From Atherinomorus stipes (lineage: Eukaryota; Chordata; Actinopteri; Atheriniformes; Atherinidae): DNA of 64,000 bases. Shown one piece after another: positions 22,981-34,463 of the stretch. Location of the stretch: assembly GCA_023101725.1 (NCBI GenBank), contig JALJCO010003910.1, positions 248,001 through 312,000 on the forward strand. Direction: 5' to 3'. How positions within the stretch are numbered: position 1 is the first letter of the stretch; each line of letters opens with the position of its first letter. Position numbers and translations under genes: made by a program. The notes under the pieces are model-generated. The model saw only the letters and a program-made list of their open reading frames with translations, did no database searches and had not been told where the DNA came from.

Positions 22981-23550
22981 GGGTTGAAAATATACAGGAA
23001 CAAAAAAATAACACAAAAATAAAAGGATTAAAAAGGGAATAAAACAAGAATTAAAAAAAAAAAGAATATTAAAAAAAAAAAAAAAAAACGAAGAAAAAAT
23101 AAAAAATTGGAGTCTTTCTTAATAAGAGGGGGGGGGGAGGAGAGAGTGAGATGATGATTAAGGTGTGGCTCTGTGAGCACCATCACTGAGGAGGGGGGGG
23201 AGGGGGGAGGAGAAAGGATGGTGGATTGATTGATGGTGGGTGGGGTGGATGAAATTTGAAAAGTGGGGTTGTTTTGAAGGAGGGAGGGAAATTTTGTATT
23301 TTATTTTTTTTTGGTGTTCATTGGTTCACGCTTATCTTTATAAATAATTATAAATTAATAATAAATACAACTAAATTGTGCTTTAATTTAAAAAATAAAA
23401 AGGGTTTTTAAAAAGCCAATATTTTTTTTTTTTCCTTTAAAAGAAAAAAAGAGGGAGTTATGAATTTAGAAAGGAAAAAAGGGGGTGGTGTAGTTATGTT
23501 ATATAAAAAAAAAAAAAAAAAAACATCCAACAAAAAAAAAAAAAAAAAGT

Positions 23551-23581
<31 letters not shown>

Positions 23582-23940
23582 TTATTTAATATTTTTAAAA
23601 AATTAAAAGATAAAAAAATAAAAAAAAATTAAAAAAGGAGAAAAAGATGAAATGAATGATAAAATATTAAATAAAAAAATTAAAATAAAAATAATAAATA
23701 ATTGATAATAAGAAAGTAAAAAAAAAATATAATTAATAAAAAATAATAAAAAATAATATAAAAAAAAATAATAAAAATAAATAAAAAAAAAAAATTAAAA
23801 AAAAAAAAAAAAAATATAAAAAAAATAAAAAATAATTAATTATTTATAATATATATAATTTGAATATATATTTATATAATTTTTAATATTAAAAATTTAT
23901 TTAATAATAATAAAAAAAAAAAAAAAAAAAAAAAATTAAA

Positions 23941-23944
<4 letters not shown>
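22981..23944 (+). repeat. A-rich low-complexity tract, nearly free of C
   Basis: Dominated by A runs with interspersed T and G. G-rich bursts (GAGGGGGGGGAGG-like) lie at 23128-23220. From 23532 to 23944 there is not a single C on the plus strand (413 bases). Minor non-repetitive pieces remain at 23310-23400. It could be a degraded A-rich satellite or poor consensus in homopolymers. Confidence 0.8.

Positions 23945-24027
<83 letters not shown>
23944..24027. repeat. (CA)n then (TA)n compound microsatellite
   Basis: About 20 CA units (23944-23984) followed directly by about 21 TA units (23985-24027). Confidence 0.95.
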
Positions 24028-24030
<3 letters not shown>

Positions 24031-24388
24031 GCCATGGAGAAAATTAAGAGACCACCCTTGTTTTCTCATATTAATTGGTCATTTTAATGCCCTGTACTAC
24101 TAAAAGTACATCTGTTTGAAAAAATATAATGATAACAGCAAAAATAGCTCATAAGAGTTTAATTTAAGAGCTGATATTGAGCCATTTTCCATACTTTTCT
24201 TGATAAATGATTTTGGTTATTAAGGTCTTGCATCAATAGCTATGGGATTGTACTGCCAAAACAGTGCTTTTCGGCATTCTATATTTTCATTTCTGTCTCT
24301 TTTAGTCACATGATTCACACCACAGTTGGCACTCGATTGCAAAACCATTATTTGTGATGACAAAGTTGGTCCCTTGATTCTCATCCAG
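24028..24388. other. Unassigned insert between (TA)n and LINE fragment
   Basis: Begins GCCATGGAGAAAATTAAGAG, which resembles an end sequence seen in fish repeats that sit beside (TA)n arrays. No second terminus and no frame. Confidence 0.3.
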
Positions 24389-25090
24389 CACCTCCAAATC
24401 CGAGACCATGGTCCTCGCCCGGAAAAGGGTGGAGTGTCCTCTCCGGGTCGGGAGTGAGGTCCTGCCCCAGGTGGAGGAGTTCAAGTATCTCGTGGTCTTG
24501 TTCACGAGTGAGGGAAAAATGGAGCGGGAGATGGACAGACGGATCGGTGCAGCGTCTGCAGTGATGCGGACTCTGCATCGGTCCGTCGTGATGAAGAAGG
24601 AGCTGAGCCAGAAGGCGAAGCTCTCGATTTACCGGTCCATCTACGTTCCTACCCTCACCTATGGCCATGAACTGTGGGTCATGACCGAAAGAACGAGATC
24701 GCGGGTACAAGCGGCTGAAATGAGTTTCTTCCATAGGGTGGCCGGGTTCTCCCTTAGAGATAGGGTGAGGAGCTCGGTCATCCGGGAGGGGCTCAAAGTA
24801 GAGCCGCTGCTCCTCCGTATAGAGAGGAGCCAGATGAGGTGGCTCGGGCATCTGGTCAGGACGCCTCCTGGACGCCTCCCTGGTGAGGTGTTCCAGGCAC
24901 GTCCCACCGGGACAAGCCCCGGGGGAGACCCAGGACACGCTGGAGGGACTATGTCTCCCGGCTGGCCTGGGAACGCCTCGGGATCCCCCCGGATGAGCTG
25001 GCGGCTGTGGCCGGGGTGGGGGAGAGTGGGGGTTCCCTGCTTAGGCAGCTGCCCCCGCGACCCGATCCCGGATAAGCGGAAGAAGACGTA
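24389..25090 (+). pseudogene. 5'-truncated LINE, reverse-transcriptase C-terminal region
   Basis: A frame from 24408 gives FKYLVVLFTSEGKMEREMDR (post-palm 'KYL' strand), then RRIGAASAVMRTL, AKLSIYRSIYVPTLTYGHEL, RVQAAEMSFFHRVAGFS and RSQMRWLGHLVRTP. This is the standard connector and C-terminal order of a fish non-LTR retrotransposon. A frameshift near 24930 moves the natural C-terminus to another phase, where it continues RWRDYVSRLAWERLGIPPDE and ends at the TAA at 25073-25075. The 3' end GATAAGCGGAAGAAGACG directly precedes a (TA)n array. The 5' start is abrupt, as expected for incomplete reverse transcription. The plus-strand frame runs on to 25181 only by reading out of phase. The clade (RTE-like or other) is unsettled. 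Confidence 0.8.
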
Positions 25091-25096
25091 CGCTAT

Positions 25097-25098
<2 letters not shown>

Positions 25099-25136
<38 letters not shown>
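25099..25136. repeat. (TA)n microsatellite at LINE 3' end
   Basis: About 19 TA units immediately after the LINE tail. Confidence 0.95.
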
Positions 25137-25141
<5 letters not shown>

Positions 25142-27371
25142 GTATTTATATACCTTATCAGTTGATATGGAAACCATTTGACACATTATGTCACATAATG
25201 AACTGTAATACTGTATGTCTCAATATAAGCTTGTTCATTATTTTCAGCAAATGTGTTTTCAAGAGCCACTACATGCCCTTTGCATTAGCTGTACAGACAT
25301 ATTCAAATTAGTCCTGGAAAGACTGGATGCCCCAACTATAATCTTTTTCAAAGGAAATGGTGGAGATGGATCTCACTGTATTTAACAGCGGTGCCAAGTT
25401 CCAATTCAAAATCCTTGAATGATCTCATTCTCCCCCACTGCCTTTTGAAATTTACCCAAGGCCTATCTTAATATGTTCTAAAAGGTGTTAATTGTCTTGA
25501 CTTTCCCAGAGCTGCAGAGTTCAAGAAAGATTAGATAAGAGTACTTTTCAGGCAAACAGCCCCCCCCCACCCCCGCCTTTGATTTACAGGGTTTCAAGCT
25601 ATTAAAATAGTTGGTAAATGCCAAAGCCTGGCCCACTACATCTATGTCATTTAAATGAGCAAAAGCTGCAGAAGCTTTTTCCTTAAATGGGCAGTAGCTG
25701 GTCTCAGGCCAGTTTGACACATCTCACTCTGATGAGTAAGATAAGGCCATGCAGGAGATGGCCACATACAGTACATGTAGTACCCGTGTCTGAGCCAAAT
25801 TGTGGAGTCTGAGCATAAATTAGCTCCCCCCATACAATTTGCATGACGTTGCTGTTAATGCTCTGTGAACTGGACCAACTGCTCCTTGATGCCAAACAAG
25901 TTTTGGATAATCTGACCTAATTAGCATAGCTACGAAAAACAGAGCAGACTTTCTGGCACTGTGGCATTAATTTTATTCATATTTGTTGATCTGTTTTTAT
26001 ATATACACGAGTGTGTGCTGCGACAGACCAAAAGATGAGATTTACAAAAAATGAAATCAGGCAGGCGTAAGCTGTGGGCAAATGTTAACCTAAGCCACCC
26101 CTTGTTTGCATCTCCCTCTGCCAGAGTGTATTTCTCCGCCACACCAGACATTTCCCTGTTTCTGCCCTCTTTAAACCAGAGAATGAGACAAGAAGCAAGA
26201 AGACTCGTGGGCATCTTCTCACTCCAAGTAGTGAACCAGGGCATCTTTTCCCCTATTTCCCGATCCCTCTCTTATCTTTATATCGTTGTTTTTATGTCAC
26301 CTCAGGCAAAGCTTACAGTAAATAGGCAGTACTTTTAGATGGATGGATGGATTGTAGATAGAAAGACCGGGAACACTTGTTACACATTAAAACAGAAGAG
26401 AATCACATTACTGTACGAGTTGTGTGGCATTTCTTCCAGAGGGCACCTTTTTCCCATTACTCATTTCAATGCTCAATCCACTTTGTGATGATGAGGGACC
26501 ACATGTCACATTCATTGCAGTATGTGGGAGGAAAAATCCCAGGAGAAGCAGTCAAACATGCAAGCTGAGGGTCATGTCTGTGGATTTGATTGTTTAACTG
26601 CATAAATGCACATTTGCACTTAGTTTAATGATGACAGTGGTATTTTTTTTCATTTAAGCTCATAAACCTCTGCACTACATGCACCTTTAATACTTAGAGC
26701 TTCACATTGCTCAGATAAAATGATAAAAACCTGTACCAACCGCTCCCACTGGCTAAAAGTGAAATGACTGGCAGAACAGTCAACCTTCTTCCCAACTCAT
26801 TGCATAAATCGCAGTGATCTATATTTGTGATTTTTTGCCAAAGTTAACTTTTTGTCTCAGGTTTCAAAGGAGGTTTTAAGAATTAATCATGTCCAATTTC
26901 TTGCGCCAATAAAAAGGAAGAAGTCCATAAACTATATATAAAAAAAAAAAAAGTTAATGAAAACATCATTGTACAATCCCATTTTACATTATAGCCCCAA
27001 AAGGTGCACCCTGATGGCTTTCAACTCTTATTATAAATCATTTGTCTGTACCAAGATGCAGCTTGTGATACGATTACACATATGGTCCAACCACATGACT
27101 CACTATGCAATGAGCTACAGATGCTTTTGCACACTTTAGATTCACTTTAGTTCACATTGACTACACTGCTGGGTTCTTTAAAGCAGGGCTGTAACAGGGC
27201 TATGTAACTAGTGAGGTACAAAACCATGCAAGCATGCAATACGCTAGCAAAAAAAAAGAATTTGAGTACTTATTTATAAATAAAAAGTAATATAAATAGT
27301 ATTTTAAACTGTGCAATTACACAAATACACAATCATATAATATTGTTGACTGAATCTTTATTAAAATTTGA
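25137..27371. other. Gene-free stretch with candidate conserved noncoding DNA (about 25440-25990)
   Basis: No mobile element or gene recognised over 2.2 kb, which is unusual for this window. 25440-25990 has mixed composition with TTAAATGAG, TTAATTGTC, CTAATTAGCAT and TTAATTTTATTCAT motifs around homeodomain-type cores, and none of it recurs elsewhere. It is a reasonable enhancer candidate by appearance only. A (GATG)n run lies at 26338-26350 and an A run at 26939-26952. Confidence 0.35.
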
Positions 27372-27800
27372 CACTCACATGCTACAGCCTAGCTCAGAAG
27401 AGCCAGCTCTGAGAGCCAATGCTTCATAGTGAATCAGAGGAGCCGGCTCCCAGTTTTTTCGGAGATCACAGTACTTTGTTCACCTGCCAAGGGTCTATTG
27501 TTGCAAATTAGCTTGCAAATGCTAATGCTAATCCAACATGTTTTCCTCTGTTGCTATTAATATGTACTGTCCCTATCAAATAAACAAAAAGTTTGAAGAT
27601 AGAATAAATGCACAGAATTTTAAGGCTTCGCATAAAAATACTGAATGCAAAAAAAGTTTTTTACACACAAACCAGTAATTTATTGCAAAATTAAGAAAAA
27701 ATAAATTAAGAGCCATTCGGGAGTCGAAAGAGTTTTCATTCAGCTCTTCTTTGGGAGGCAAATCAAAAGAGCTGGCTCTCTGAAAAGAGCCGAACTTATG
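27372..27800. mobile_element. hAT-like MITE (AGAGCCGGCTC-type motifs)
   Basis: The left portion has AGAAGAGCCAGCTCTGAGAG and GAGGAGCCGGCTCCCAG. The right portion has AAAAGAGCTGGCTCTCTG and GAAAAGAGCCGAACTT. These mutually inverted GAGCC/GGCTC boxes at both ends are characteristic of a common fish hAT family. The interior is AT-rich and non-coding. Confidence 0.5.
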
Positions 27801-28138
27801 AAGAGAGTGTAAACGTCACCTGGTTCAGCAACATGTACAGCTGTGGGGTGGGGTTGGGGGGTTAACTATTGTTAATAATTTTACATTAAGAACAAGAATC
27901 AAACTATTTTTTGAGGTTGTTATACGATAATAACAATCTAGTAGACTCGGATAATAATCTTGACCATTCTCATCCACAAAGAAAATATAATAAGTGAATT
28001 TAAACAGTTTTTTGAGGCAAAACGAGTGGGATGATATAACATAAAAGGTCTATGTGGCCACAAAAATGTAACTTTTAAACAATATTTAGGTGGACATGAA
28101 TACATATATACTGAATTAACTTTTTTTTCAGTAATTTT
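27801..28138. other. Unassigned stretch
   Basis: AT-rich with a short G-rich patch at 27844-27861. No gene or repeat recognised. Confidence 0.4.
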
Positions 28139-28173
28139 CTGTTTTTCAGTAATTATCCATTGCTGAAAAACAG
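28139..28173. repeat. Short hairpin
   Basis: CTGTTTTTCAG and CTGAAAAACAG are exact reverse complements separated by about 13 bases. Confidence 0.6.
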
Positions 28174-28224
28174 TAATGGATTATAACTATTGTTTTTTGA
28201 GTATTTTAGGTAAAGTTAGATTCC

Positions 28225-28240
28225 GGGTCAAATTTGACCC
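28225..28240. repeat. Perfect 16-bp palindrome
   Basis: GGGTCAAATTTGACCC reads the same on both strands. The following GGGTTAA box near 28283 suggests the end of a dispersed fish repeat whose other terminus I could not place. Confidence 0.6.
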
Positions 28241-28299
28241 ACCAACACGAACGACGTTAGCAGTTTTTGAACACAATACAAGGGTTAAGTTGCTTATTT

Positions 28300-30040
28300 T
28301 CAATACTGATTTTTGCCATGTCTACATTTTGGACAGATAACTAATGAAAGTAAAGCTGAATAATGTCTGGCTGTAGATGCAGCTGATTATTATTATTATC
28401 ATTAATTTACTTGGTTTTGGTATTGATCCAAAATCAAAACTCATTGAGACCCCCAATAAAATGTTTGCTTTGACCAAACCTGTAACCTACAAATGTGCAC
28501 ATTGTAGAAAGTGGAACTGACAATTTAGCATTTACCCCATAACAAAAACAACAAAACAAAAACAAATGATAACCGAACCTATTATGAAAGGCAAAAAAAC
28601 AGAACCTTTCAGCTGTGCCTCTAAAATAACGTTTTATATTTAGCAAATTGCCCAAAGTTTAAATGAGTAATATATTTTGTATGTTCAATTTAAATTCTGC
28701 AAGTAACAACAGTGGATTAAAGTTAAGTAGTAAATCGCAGTTCTGTGGTTTAGAGCAGTCCCTAACTGGAAGTAACGAGTCACATTCTCTCATTATAATC
28801 TGTTAATTTTTTTCCCCCAAATATTATCAGGGGCTCATTTAAAAAAAAAATCTATAGGGCATGACCCCTGGACACTGTAAACTTATTAGGGTTCATAATT
28901 TTATGCTTCATACTCACCTTCACCCACTAGCTGCCAATGGGTAATGAAAAATGTAATTGAATTAACCCCAGTGTGTAAATGGGAAAAACAAAAATGCAGC
29001 ATAAAGCATGACAGCAGCAGAATCTCCTGTTTGCCGCTTTACTCTCTCCAATAGACTTCTGCTTAACACACTTCTGTTGCATTATCATAAAGCACACAAT
29101 ACAATCACAGACATGGAAAGCTCAGACCTGGTGTCATGCACAACCTCTCAGCATGGTGATGGTGTTATGCATTTTTATGTCGGGCTAGGGCCTCTTTCTA
29201 AATAGCGGTGTCACGGGTTTGAGGTTTGGTAACCTTGTGCTTTATTGTCTCAGGGCTGGAAAATGGGTTTTATTCCAGTCTGAAGATGAGATAAGGCTCT
29301 GTCAGGAATACTGGCCTTTCTGCCTCTTACCCTCACTGCTGGGGGCTTATTGCAGCAGAGAGGACTAACATTCCATCTCTCCCTCGCTCTGTCTTGTATA
29401 GATTTTTCCCGACTACCACTTTCATTACATTTGCTGCTTTCTTTTCTGCTTTGACTTTCATGTTCTCTAACTCTTTCCTCGCACCCTCAATTTCACCCAT
29501 CTTCATTACGCTGTCATTAAACCAGTTCTGATTTCATTGCAATCATTTATCATTCTGTTCCATGGACTCATTATCAGGATCTTTATTGCTTTTTTTCCCC
29601 CTTTTTCCATGCTTCTATCTTTTTGTCAGCCCTGCAGTGAAATGACTCCAGTGCATTAAGATTGTGCTTTACTGTGTGCAAACCAGCAAAGAAGCAGCAC
29701 ATGCTCCGTCTTTGCCCTTTTCCTTCTCTATAGAGCGCTGCTTTGACCACGGCTATCTGTTACCGTTCCTCCCCCTTTGTCCCTGTAGCGCCTTCCCCAG
29801 CTGAGGTCACCTCCTGTGGGGTCACATATGGTGACAAGCCTCCCTTCTCATAAATTGCTGCTACTGGATAAATTTGTGTGCAGCTGTTAGCCAGTGCTCA
29901 CACTTTACCTCTAAGTGCCCCCTGCTGTTCTCCAGGCTTGACCAGTCATCAGTTGTTTCAGGCTTAGAGGCATGAGTGTGCAGTGACTTTGGTGCTTCCT
30001 GATGTTGCAACAGAAACTCGTTCTGGGATGGTAGACTAGC
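28300..30040. other. Unassigned stretch
   Basis: No coding region or mobile element recognised. 29200-29420 is C/T-rich, mixed-complexity sequence of the kind sometimes conserved, with no further support. Confidence 0.4.
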
Positions 30041-30042
30041 AG

Positions 30043-30247
30043 GTGGTGGGGATCCCTGGTCCTTGAGGGCTGCAGTCCTGCATGTTTTCTTTGTGTCCCC
30101 ACTCCAGCACACCTGATTGAAATGAATAAGTCACAGCAGAACTTGATAGACTGTTGGATCTATCCTATTTGAATCAGGTGTGCTGGAGTGGAGGCACATA
30201 GACAACCTGCAGGACTATGGCCCTCAAGGACCAGGGTTCCCCACCAC
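30043..30247. mobile_element. MITE with long inverted arms (CTGGTCCTTGAGGGC)
   Basis: Left arm about 30043-30122 (GTGGTGGGGATCCCTGGTCC ... CACTCCAGCACACCTGATT) and right arm about 30168-30247 are inverted copies with roughly ten mismatches, joined by about 45 bases. The motif set (CCTGGTCCTTGAGG, CAGCACACCTGATT) is that of a very common vertebrate/fish MITE family. Confidence 0.75.
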
Positions 30248-30512
30248 TCCATTATAGTTTGATGGAGAAAACAAATATATATAGGGTGAATATGGGTAAA
30301 ATGGGGAACTTTCTGAAAATGTAACCTCAACGTAAATTCTGATTATGAACCAAACATCCACGCCATCCACACAGAACCTTTTTGTTTTAATCTCATGCTG
30401 CCCTATGATGAGCTCAATGGTGATTTTTAGTGACAGAAGTAAACACATTGAAGATTAAGCTTAACTGTCCCAGTTTAACCAGACACACCTTATATATCAA
30501 CATGATATTAAC

Positions 30513-30660
30513 TTTTTTTAAAAAAAAAAAAAAATATATATTAAAATAAGAAAAAAATAATTAATAAATGAAGAAGAAAAATTAAATTAAAAAAAAAAAA
30601 GAAAAAAAAAAAAAACAAAGAGAGGTTTTGAGGGGGGGGGAGGGAAGGAAAAAAAATAAA
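30513..30660 (+). repeat. A-rich low-complexity tract
   Basis: A runs with scattered T and G and a GAGGGGGGGGGAGG-like burst at 30630-30646. The pattern is the same as 22981-23944. It lies where the left terminus of element C1 should be. Confidence 0.7.
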
Positions 30661-31753
30661 AAAATTATAATAAGCCTGAAAATAAATATAAAATAAATTT
30701 TAACAGGTTTGACAATCGCATTATGTTTACATCTACAAGCCAATACACACCGCCATTGCGGGTTGCCAAATGTGATCTCTGTGTAGCAATAGTATGTTGG
30801 GTACATTGTTGCCATCTTAGCAACTTTGTCGCTATATTTAGCGACTTTTCAGACCCCTCTAGCAACTTATTTTCAAAAAAGCAGCTAGCGACAAATCTAG
30901 CAACTTTTTCTGGTGTTCATGGAGACAGATAAAGTTTATATCACTCCACCCATTCATCAGGTGCTCCCTGCTGTCGGCCCCTCCCTCCCTGTTTCCCAGC
31001 ACTCACTCACTGTTCACGCTGTCCCTTTGCAAGCAGCAGCCCTTCTGAGCTGCTGTGAGATGGCCACGCCTCCTCATCTAGATTATTTCCCATGATGCCT
31101 TGTGGTACAACTGGGTCTTCTTTGCACCATGACTCAAATGTGTATGTCACCCCTTCAGTACCCTTGTGAATCGAGAGCTTGACGTGTCAAACAATAGTCA
31201 GATGGGGGACCATTGTTTGGTATTGCACATGCACAACTGTGGTTGGCTGTCGCCATGATTTCATTTAGCAACTTCTAGCAACTCATGGTCCAGCCAATAG
31301 CAGTTTCTCTCCCTGAAGAGTTGGCAATAGTGGTTGGGCACAGTTAGGCTGGCACAGGGGGAAACAGTGGAGTCAGCAAGTCAAGCAGCTGCTTTAGATT
31401 CCCTGATATATTGTTATTAGTCTCAGAAGAGGGGTGACATGAAAAACTGAAGTGAATTTAGGTGAAGCCTACACTAGCTGGACCCATATAAATGTTTTCC
31501 ACGGCATCAAAACACGGAAATGGCGACTTTCCTCCTGGATCGGTAAGCTAACTGGTTTGCTAACATGGCTAACATTAGTTGTCAGTTATAAACTCCTCTG
31601 CGTTACTTGTTGGACATGCTGCAGACTGTTGGTCAAATGCCATATCGGCAATGAGCCTGGCAACCAAACAGCTGTTGTTTTTCTGCTGTTGCAACTACAA
31701 CCTAGACACACGTGATGTCGCTGTTCTGTCCGTGTTCCATGTTCAACCTTTAA
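30661..31753 (+). mobile_element. Element family C, copy 1
   Basis: Ends with CCATGTTCAACCTTTAA, the inverted form of the C terminus. 31330-31753 is about 85 percent identical by eye to the inverted 33600-34050 (shared GGGCACAGTTAGGCTGG, GTTTTCCACGGC, AACATGGCTA, CTGCTGTTGCAACTACAACC). Relative to copy 2 it carries an extra block of roughly 550 bp (about 30760-31335), with TTAGCAACTT/CTAGCAACTT repeated. Open frames inside (up to 87 codons) match frames in the other copy only because the DNA is repeated. Confidence 0.65.
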
Positions 31754-32798
31754 CAATTGTTTTAAATCACTTCTAATTTTCAAAGCATTACATGCTTCTT
31801 TTCTTTGGGACCTCCTGACTTCAGATTCCAAAATACTCAGTACCTTTGACTGTGCATGTTCTAAAGGGAAATTTTAAGACAAAACATTTTTTTTCCCAAG
31901 TAACTAAAATCAGTTTAGCTGTCTAGTCCGAGCCAGTTTAGGAGCTTGAGTTTTAACAAACAGCATGTGTGAGCAAGTTAGAAATGACAGTGGTATCATG
32001 TGAAACTTTACCCAGGTTCATTGTTGGACTCTTATTTAAACTTTTATGCTGATTCATCATTTTGTGTGTTTATTCTCTAACAGGCCACAGGTACAAGTTA
32101 TTGTGTAGCTCATAAGAAGCAGTGCAGTTTGTGCAGAAAACATAGTGTGTTTGAGCAGTTTTCCTTGTTTTTCTTTCAGAGCTGGTCCTAACACAAGCAT
32201 AATAACAAGCCAAGAAAAATAATTTCCCACTGCCAGCAGTACTGTATTTACCCGCAGTGCTCAGAGGTTGGCAAAAACACAGATTGCGAATTAATGTCAA
32301 TTAACCACAACAACCTCCCACATGACATGGCATTACAATTTATCCTGCTGGCTGTGCTGGACTATGGTTTCTGATAGTCATGACTTTAAGGCTAGTTTAT
32401 TATTTTTAATAGAACAAACATGTCAGTCCACACTGGAGGATTCAAAATGAGGTGCCAGCTCTTGTGCAGACTGGCAAAAATCGATCAGTCTCTTCTCTTT
32501 TTGCCCTGGAGTTGTTGATGTCAGTTTCAGAGCCTCCATGTGAAATGTTACAGTCAGTAAACATGTGTTTTTATAAAGAGTGTTGTCTTGTACACATTCT
32601 TTCAGCCCCCAAGTGCAGCGCACTTTTGAAAATTGAAGTTCATCTGGGTATTATGCTCCCATTGATGCAAATCAGATTAGAGCAAATAAATACTTACAAC
32701 TACTGCAGTTGTTTGACGTTGGATTGAGCACTGAAAACACCCATTTCACCCAAGAGCTAAATAATAGCAGGTGTAAAACAGACTTAAATCACAAAGTC
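31754..32798. other. Unassigned stretch
   Basis: No gene or mobile-element boundary recognised. Confidence 0.4.
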
Positions 32799-32841
32799 TT
32801 AAAGGTACACTGTGTAAAAAAAAAAAATCAAAGGTCAATGG

Positions 32842-32843
<2 letters not shown>

Positions 32844-32900
<57 letters not shown>
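32844..32900. repeat. (TA)n microsatellite
   Basis: About 28 uninterrupted TA units inside element A3. Confidence 0.95.
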
Positions 32901-32902
<2 letters not shown>

Positions 32903-33170
32903 CCAAAACTGTTTCCATTGATGTGTAATTGCTTCACTAAAATAGCTGTTATATGTTTGTTTTCTTAGAATGAGTCATTTATATCTACCTACTGCGGGGG
33001 CACAGACATAGAGACTGCCATATTTGTGCCGCAATTTTTAGTATGGTTTCCCTAAATGGACAAAACAATATGAGTGAAGTGAGCACCCCCTGAACTTTAA
33101 AAGGGCTGTATCAGCTTCGTTTAATGGGAGTTAGAGCTCTGTTTGGGATAAGTAACACCTTGAAAGACAT

Positions 33171-34463
33171 TAAGGGCCGGATCTACTAAGGTCCAAACTT
33201 GTGTGTAGTAATTTGCCTGTACAATCAAGAATTTTGGGTGAGGGGCTGGATTTGCGGGTGATTTACAAAGAATGATCGCGCAACTGACAGTGGGTGCAAA
33301 TGTGTTGGAAACGCCCCTATATAAGTAAGGTTTTTGCGTGTTTGGAGGTTTACAGCAAGGTGAATTGCGAGAGATGACAGCACAAAAGGAAATAAGACCC
33401 ACAGAGAGAGATAATAGTGGAGGAGGGAAATTACTTAAAACAAGTATGATAAATATAAAAATTTAAATAACACAACAGGTATCTGTGCAGAGTCTCAGAA
33501 ATGGCCAGTTAGTGAGGACATGGATCACGAGTTGCTGAACAAATGAAAGTGTGTGCAGCTCCGACATGGTCTCTATGGCTACATTTACACTGCCAGGTCT
33601 TAAAGGTTGAATATGGAATACAGACAGAACAGCAACATCACGTGTGTCTAGGTTGTAGTTGCAACAGCAGAAAAATAACTCCAGCCGCTGGGATGATAGG
33701 CTCGCTGCCGATACGCAGGTGACCAACAGTCTGCAGCATGTCCAATAAGTAACGTAGAGGAGTTTATAACTGACAGCTAACACTAGCCATGTTAGCAAAC
33801 AAGTTAGCTTACCGATCCCGGAGAAAAGTCGCCATTTCCATGTTTTGACGCCGTGGAAAACGTTTATGTGGGTCCATTTGTTGTAGTCTTCACTAAATTT
33901 ACTCCAGGTTTTGCTCTTCTCAGGTCACTCCTCCTCAGAAACAGATAACAATATCTCCAGGACTCTGAAGCAGCTGCTTCACTCGCTGTATCCACTGTTT
34001 TCCCCCCGTACCAGCCTAACTGTGCCCACACAGAGATCGTATTGCATTGTAGACGTAAACATAATCCCATTATGGAACCTGTAAAAAAATATTTTTTATA
34101 ATTATTTTCAGGCTAAATATATTTTTTCAAGGAAATGTACTTTCATTCTGTACACCCCCAAACAACCTGTGGAGGTATTTTTTTTTTTTTAAATATAGCT
34201 TTTAATAAAAATGTTCCATATTCAACCTTTAATATGTTTGCATTTTCTCCTCCCATCTCATGCAAAATTGTGTGTAAACGCCCACTATTGCATATTCATT
34301 GGAGCAGAAGTACTATTTGGGTAAGATGTGCTATTTTGCACATTTTAAAGACCAAACCCTTTTAGCATGATGTTTGTAGATCAGTTTGTACAGGTTTTTT
34401 TTTGCATGTGCAATGAGATAGCTCACGTTTATACATGCAAAGCTTTGATAGATCCAGCCCTAA
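33171..34463. mobile_element. Harbinger-like element B1 nested in A3 (TAA target duplication)
   Basis: Element 33174-34460, flanked by TAA at 33171-33173 and 34461-34463. The left end is GGGCCGGATCTACTAAGG; the right end inverted is GGGCTGGATCTATCAAAG. The uninterrupted allele is visible in A2 as GACATAAAAAG, carrying a single TAA, so both boundaries are supported by comparison within the window. TAA duplication plus 3-bp size are the PIF/Harbinger hallmark. No HARBI1-like transposase or Myb-like frame is intact; the centre is occupied by element C2. Confidence 0.85.
33600..34232 (-). mobile_element. Element family C, copy 2, nested in B1
   Basis: The left end is TTAAAGGTTGAATATGGAA (33600 on). 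The right end inverted is TTAAAGGTTGAATATGGAAC (to 34232). These terminal repeats match over 19 bases. The interior is homologous, in inverted orientation, to C1 at 30661-31753. A minus-strand 111-codon frame (33798-33463) starts inside it and runs into B1; it has no recognised domain. Confidence 0.75.

Noticed and set aside
24381..25186. 185- and 175-codon minus-strand frames over the LINE fragment
   Set aside because: They are antisense shadows of the GC-rich LINE reverse-transcriptase region on the plus strand and of the adjoining (TA)n.
31452..31776. 87-codon frame resembling one at 33463-33798, suggesting a conserved protein
   Set aside because: The similarity is explained by the DNA being two copies of repeat C; the frames have no domain and differ in phase and ends.
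32709..32921. Ile/Tyr-repeat frames on both strands
   Set aside because: Translation of a (TA)n array; the same applies at 8112-8378, 23872-24069 and 25081-25186.
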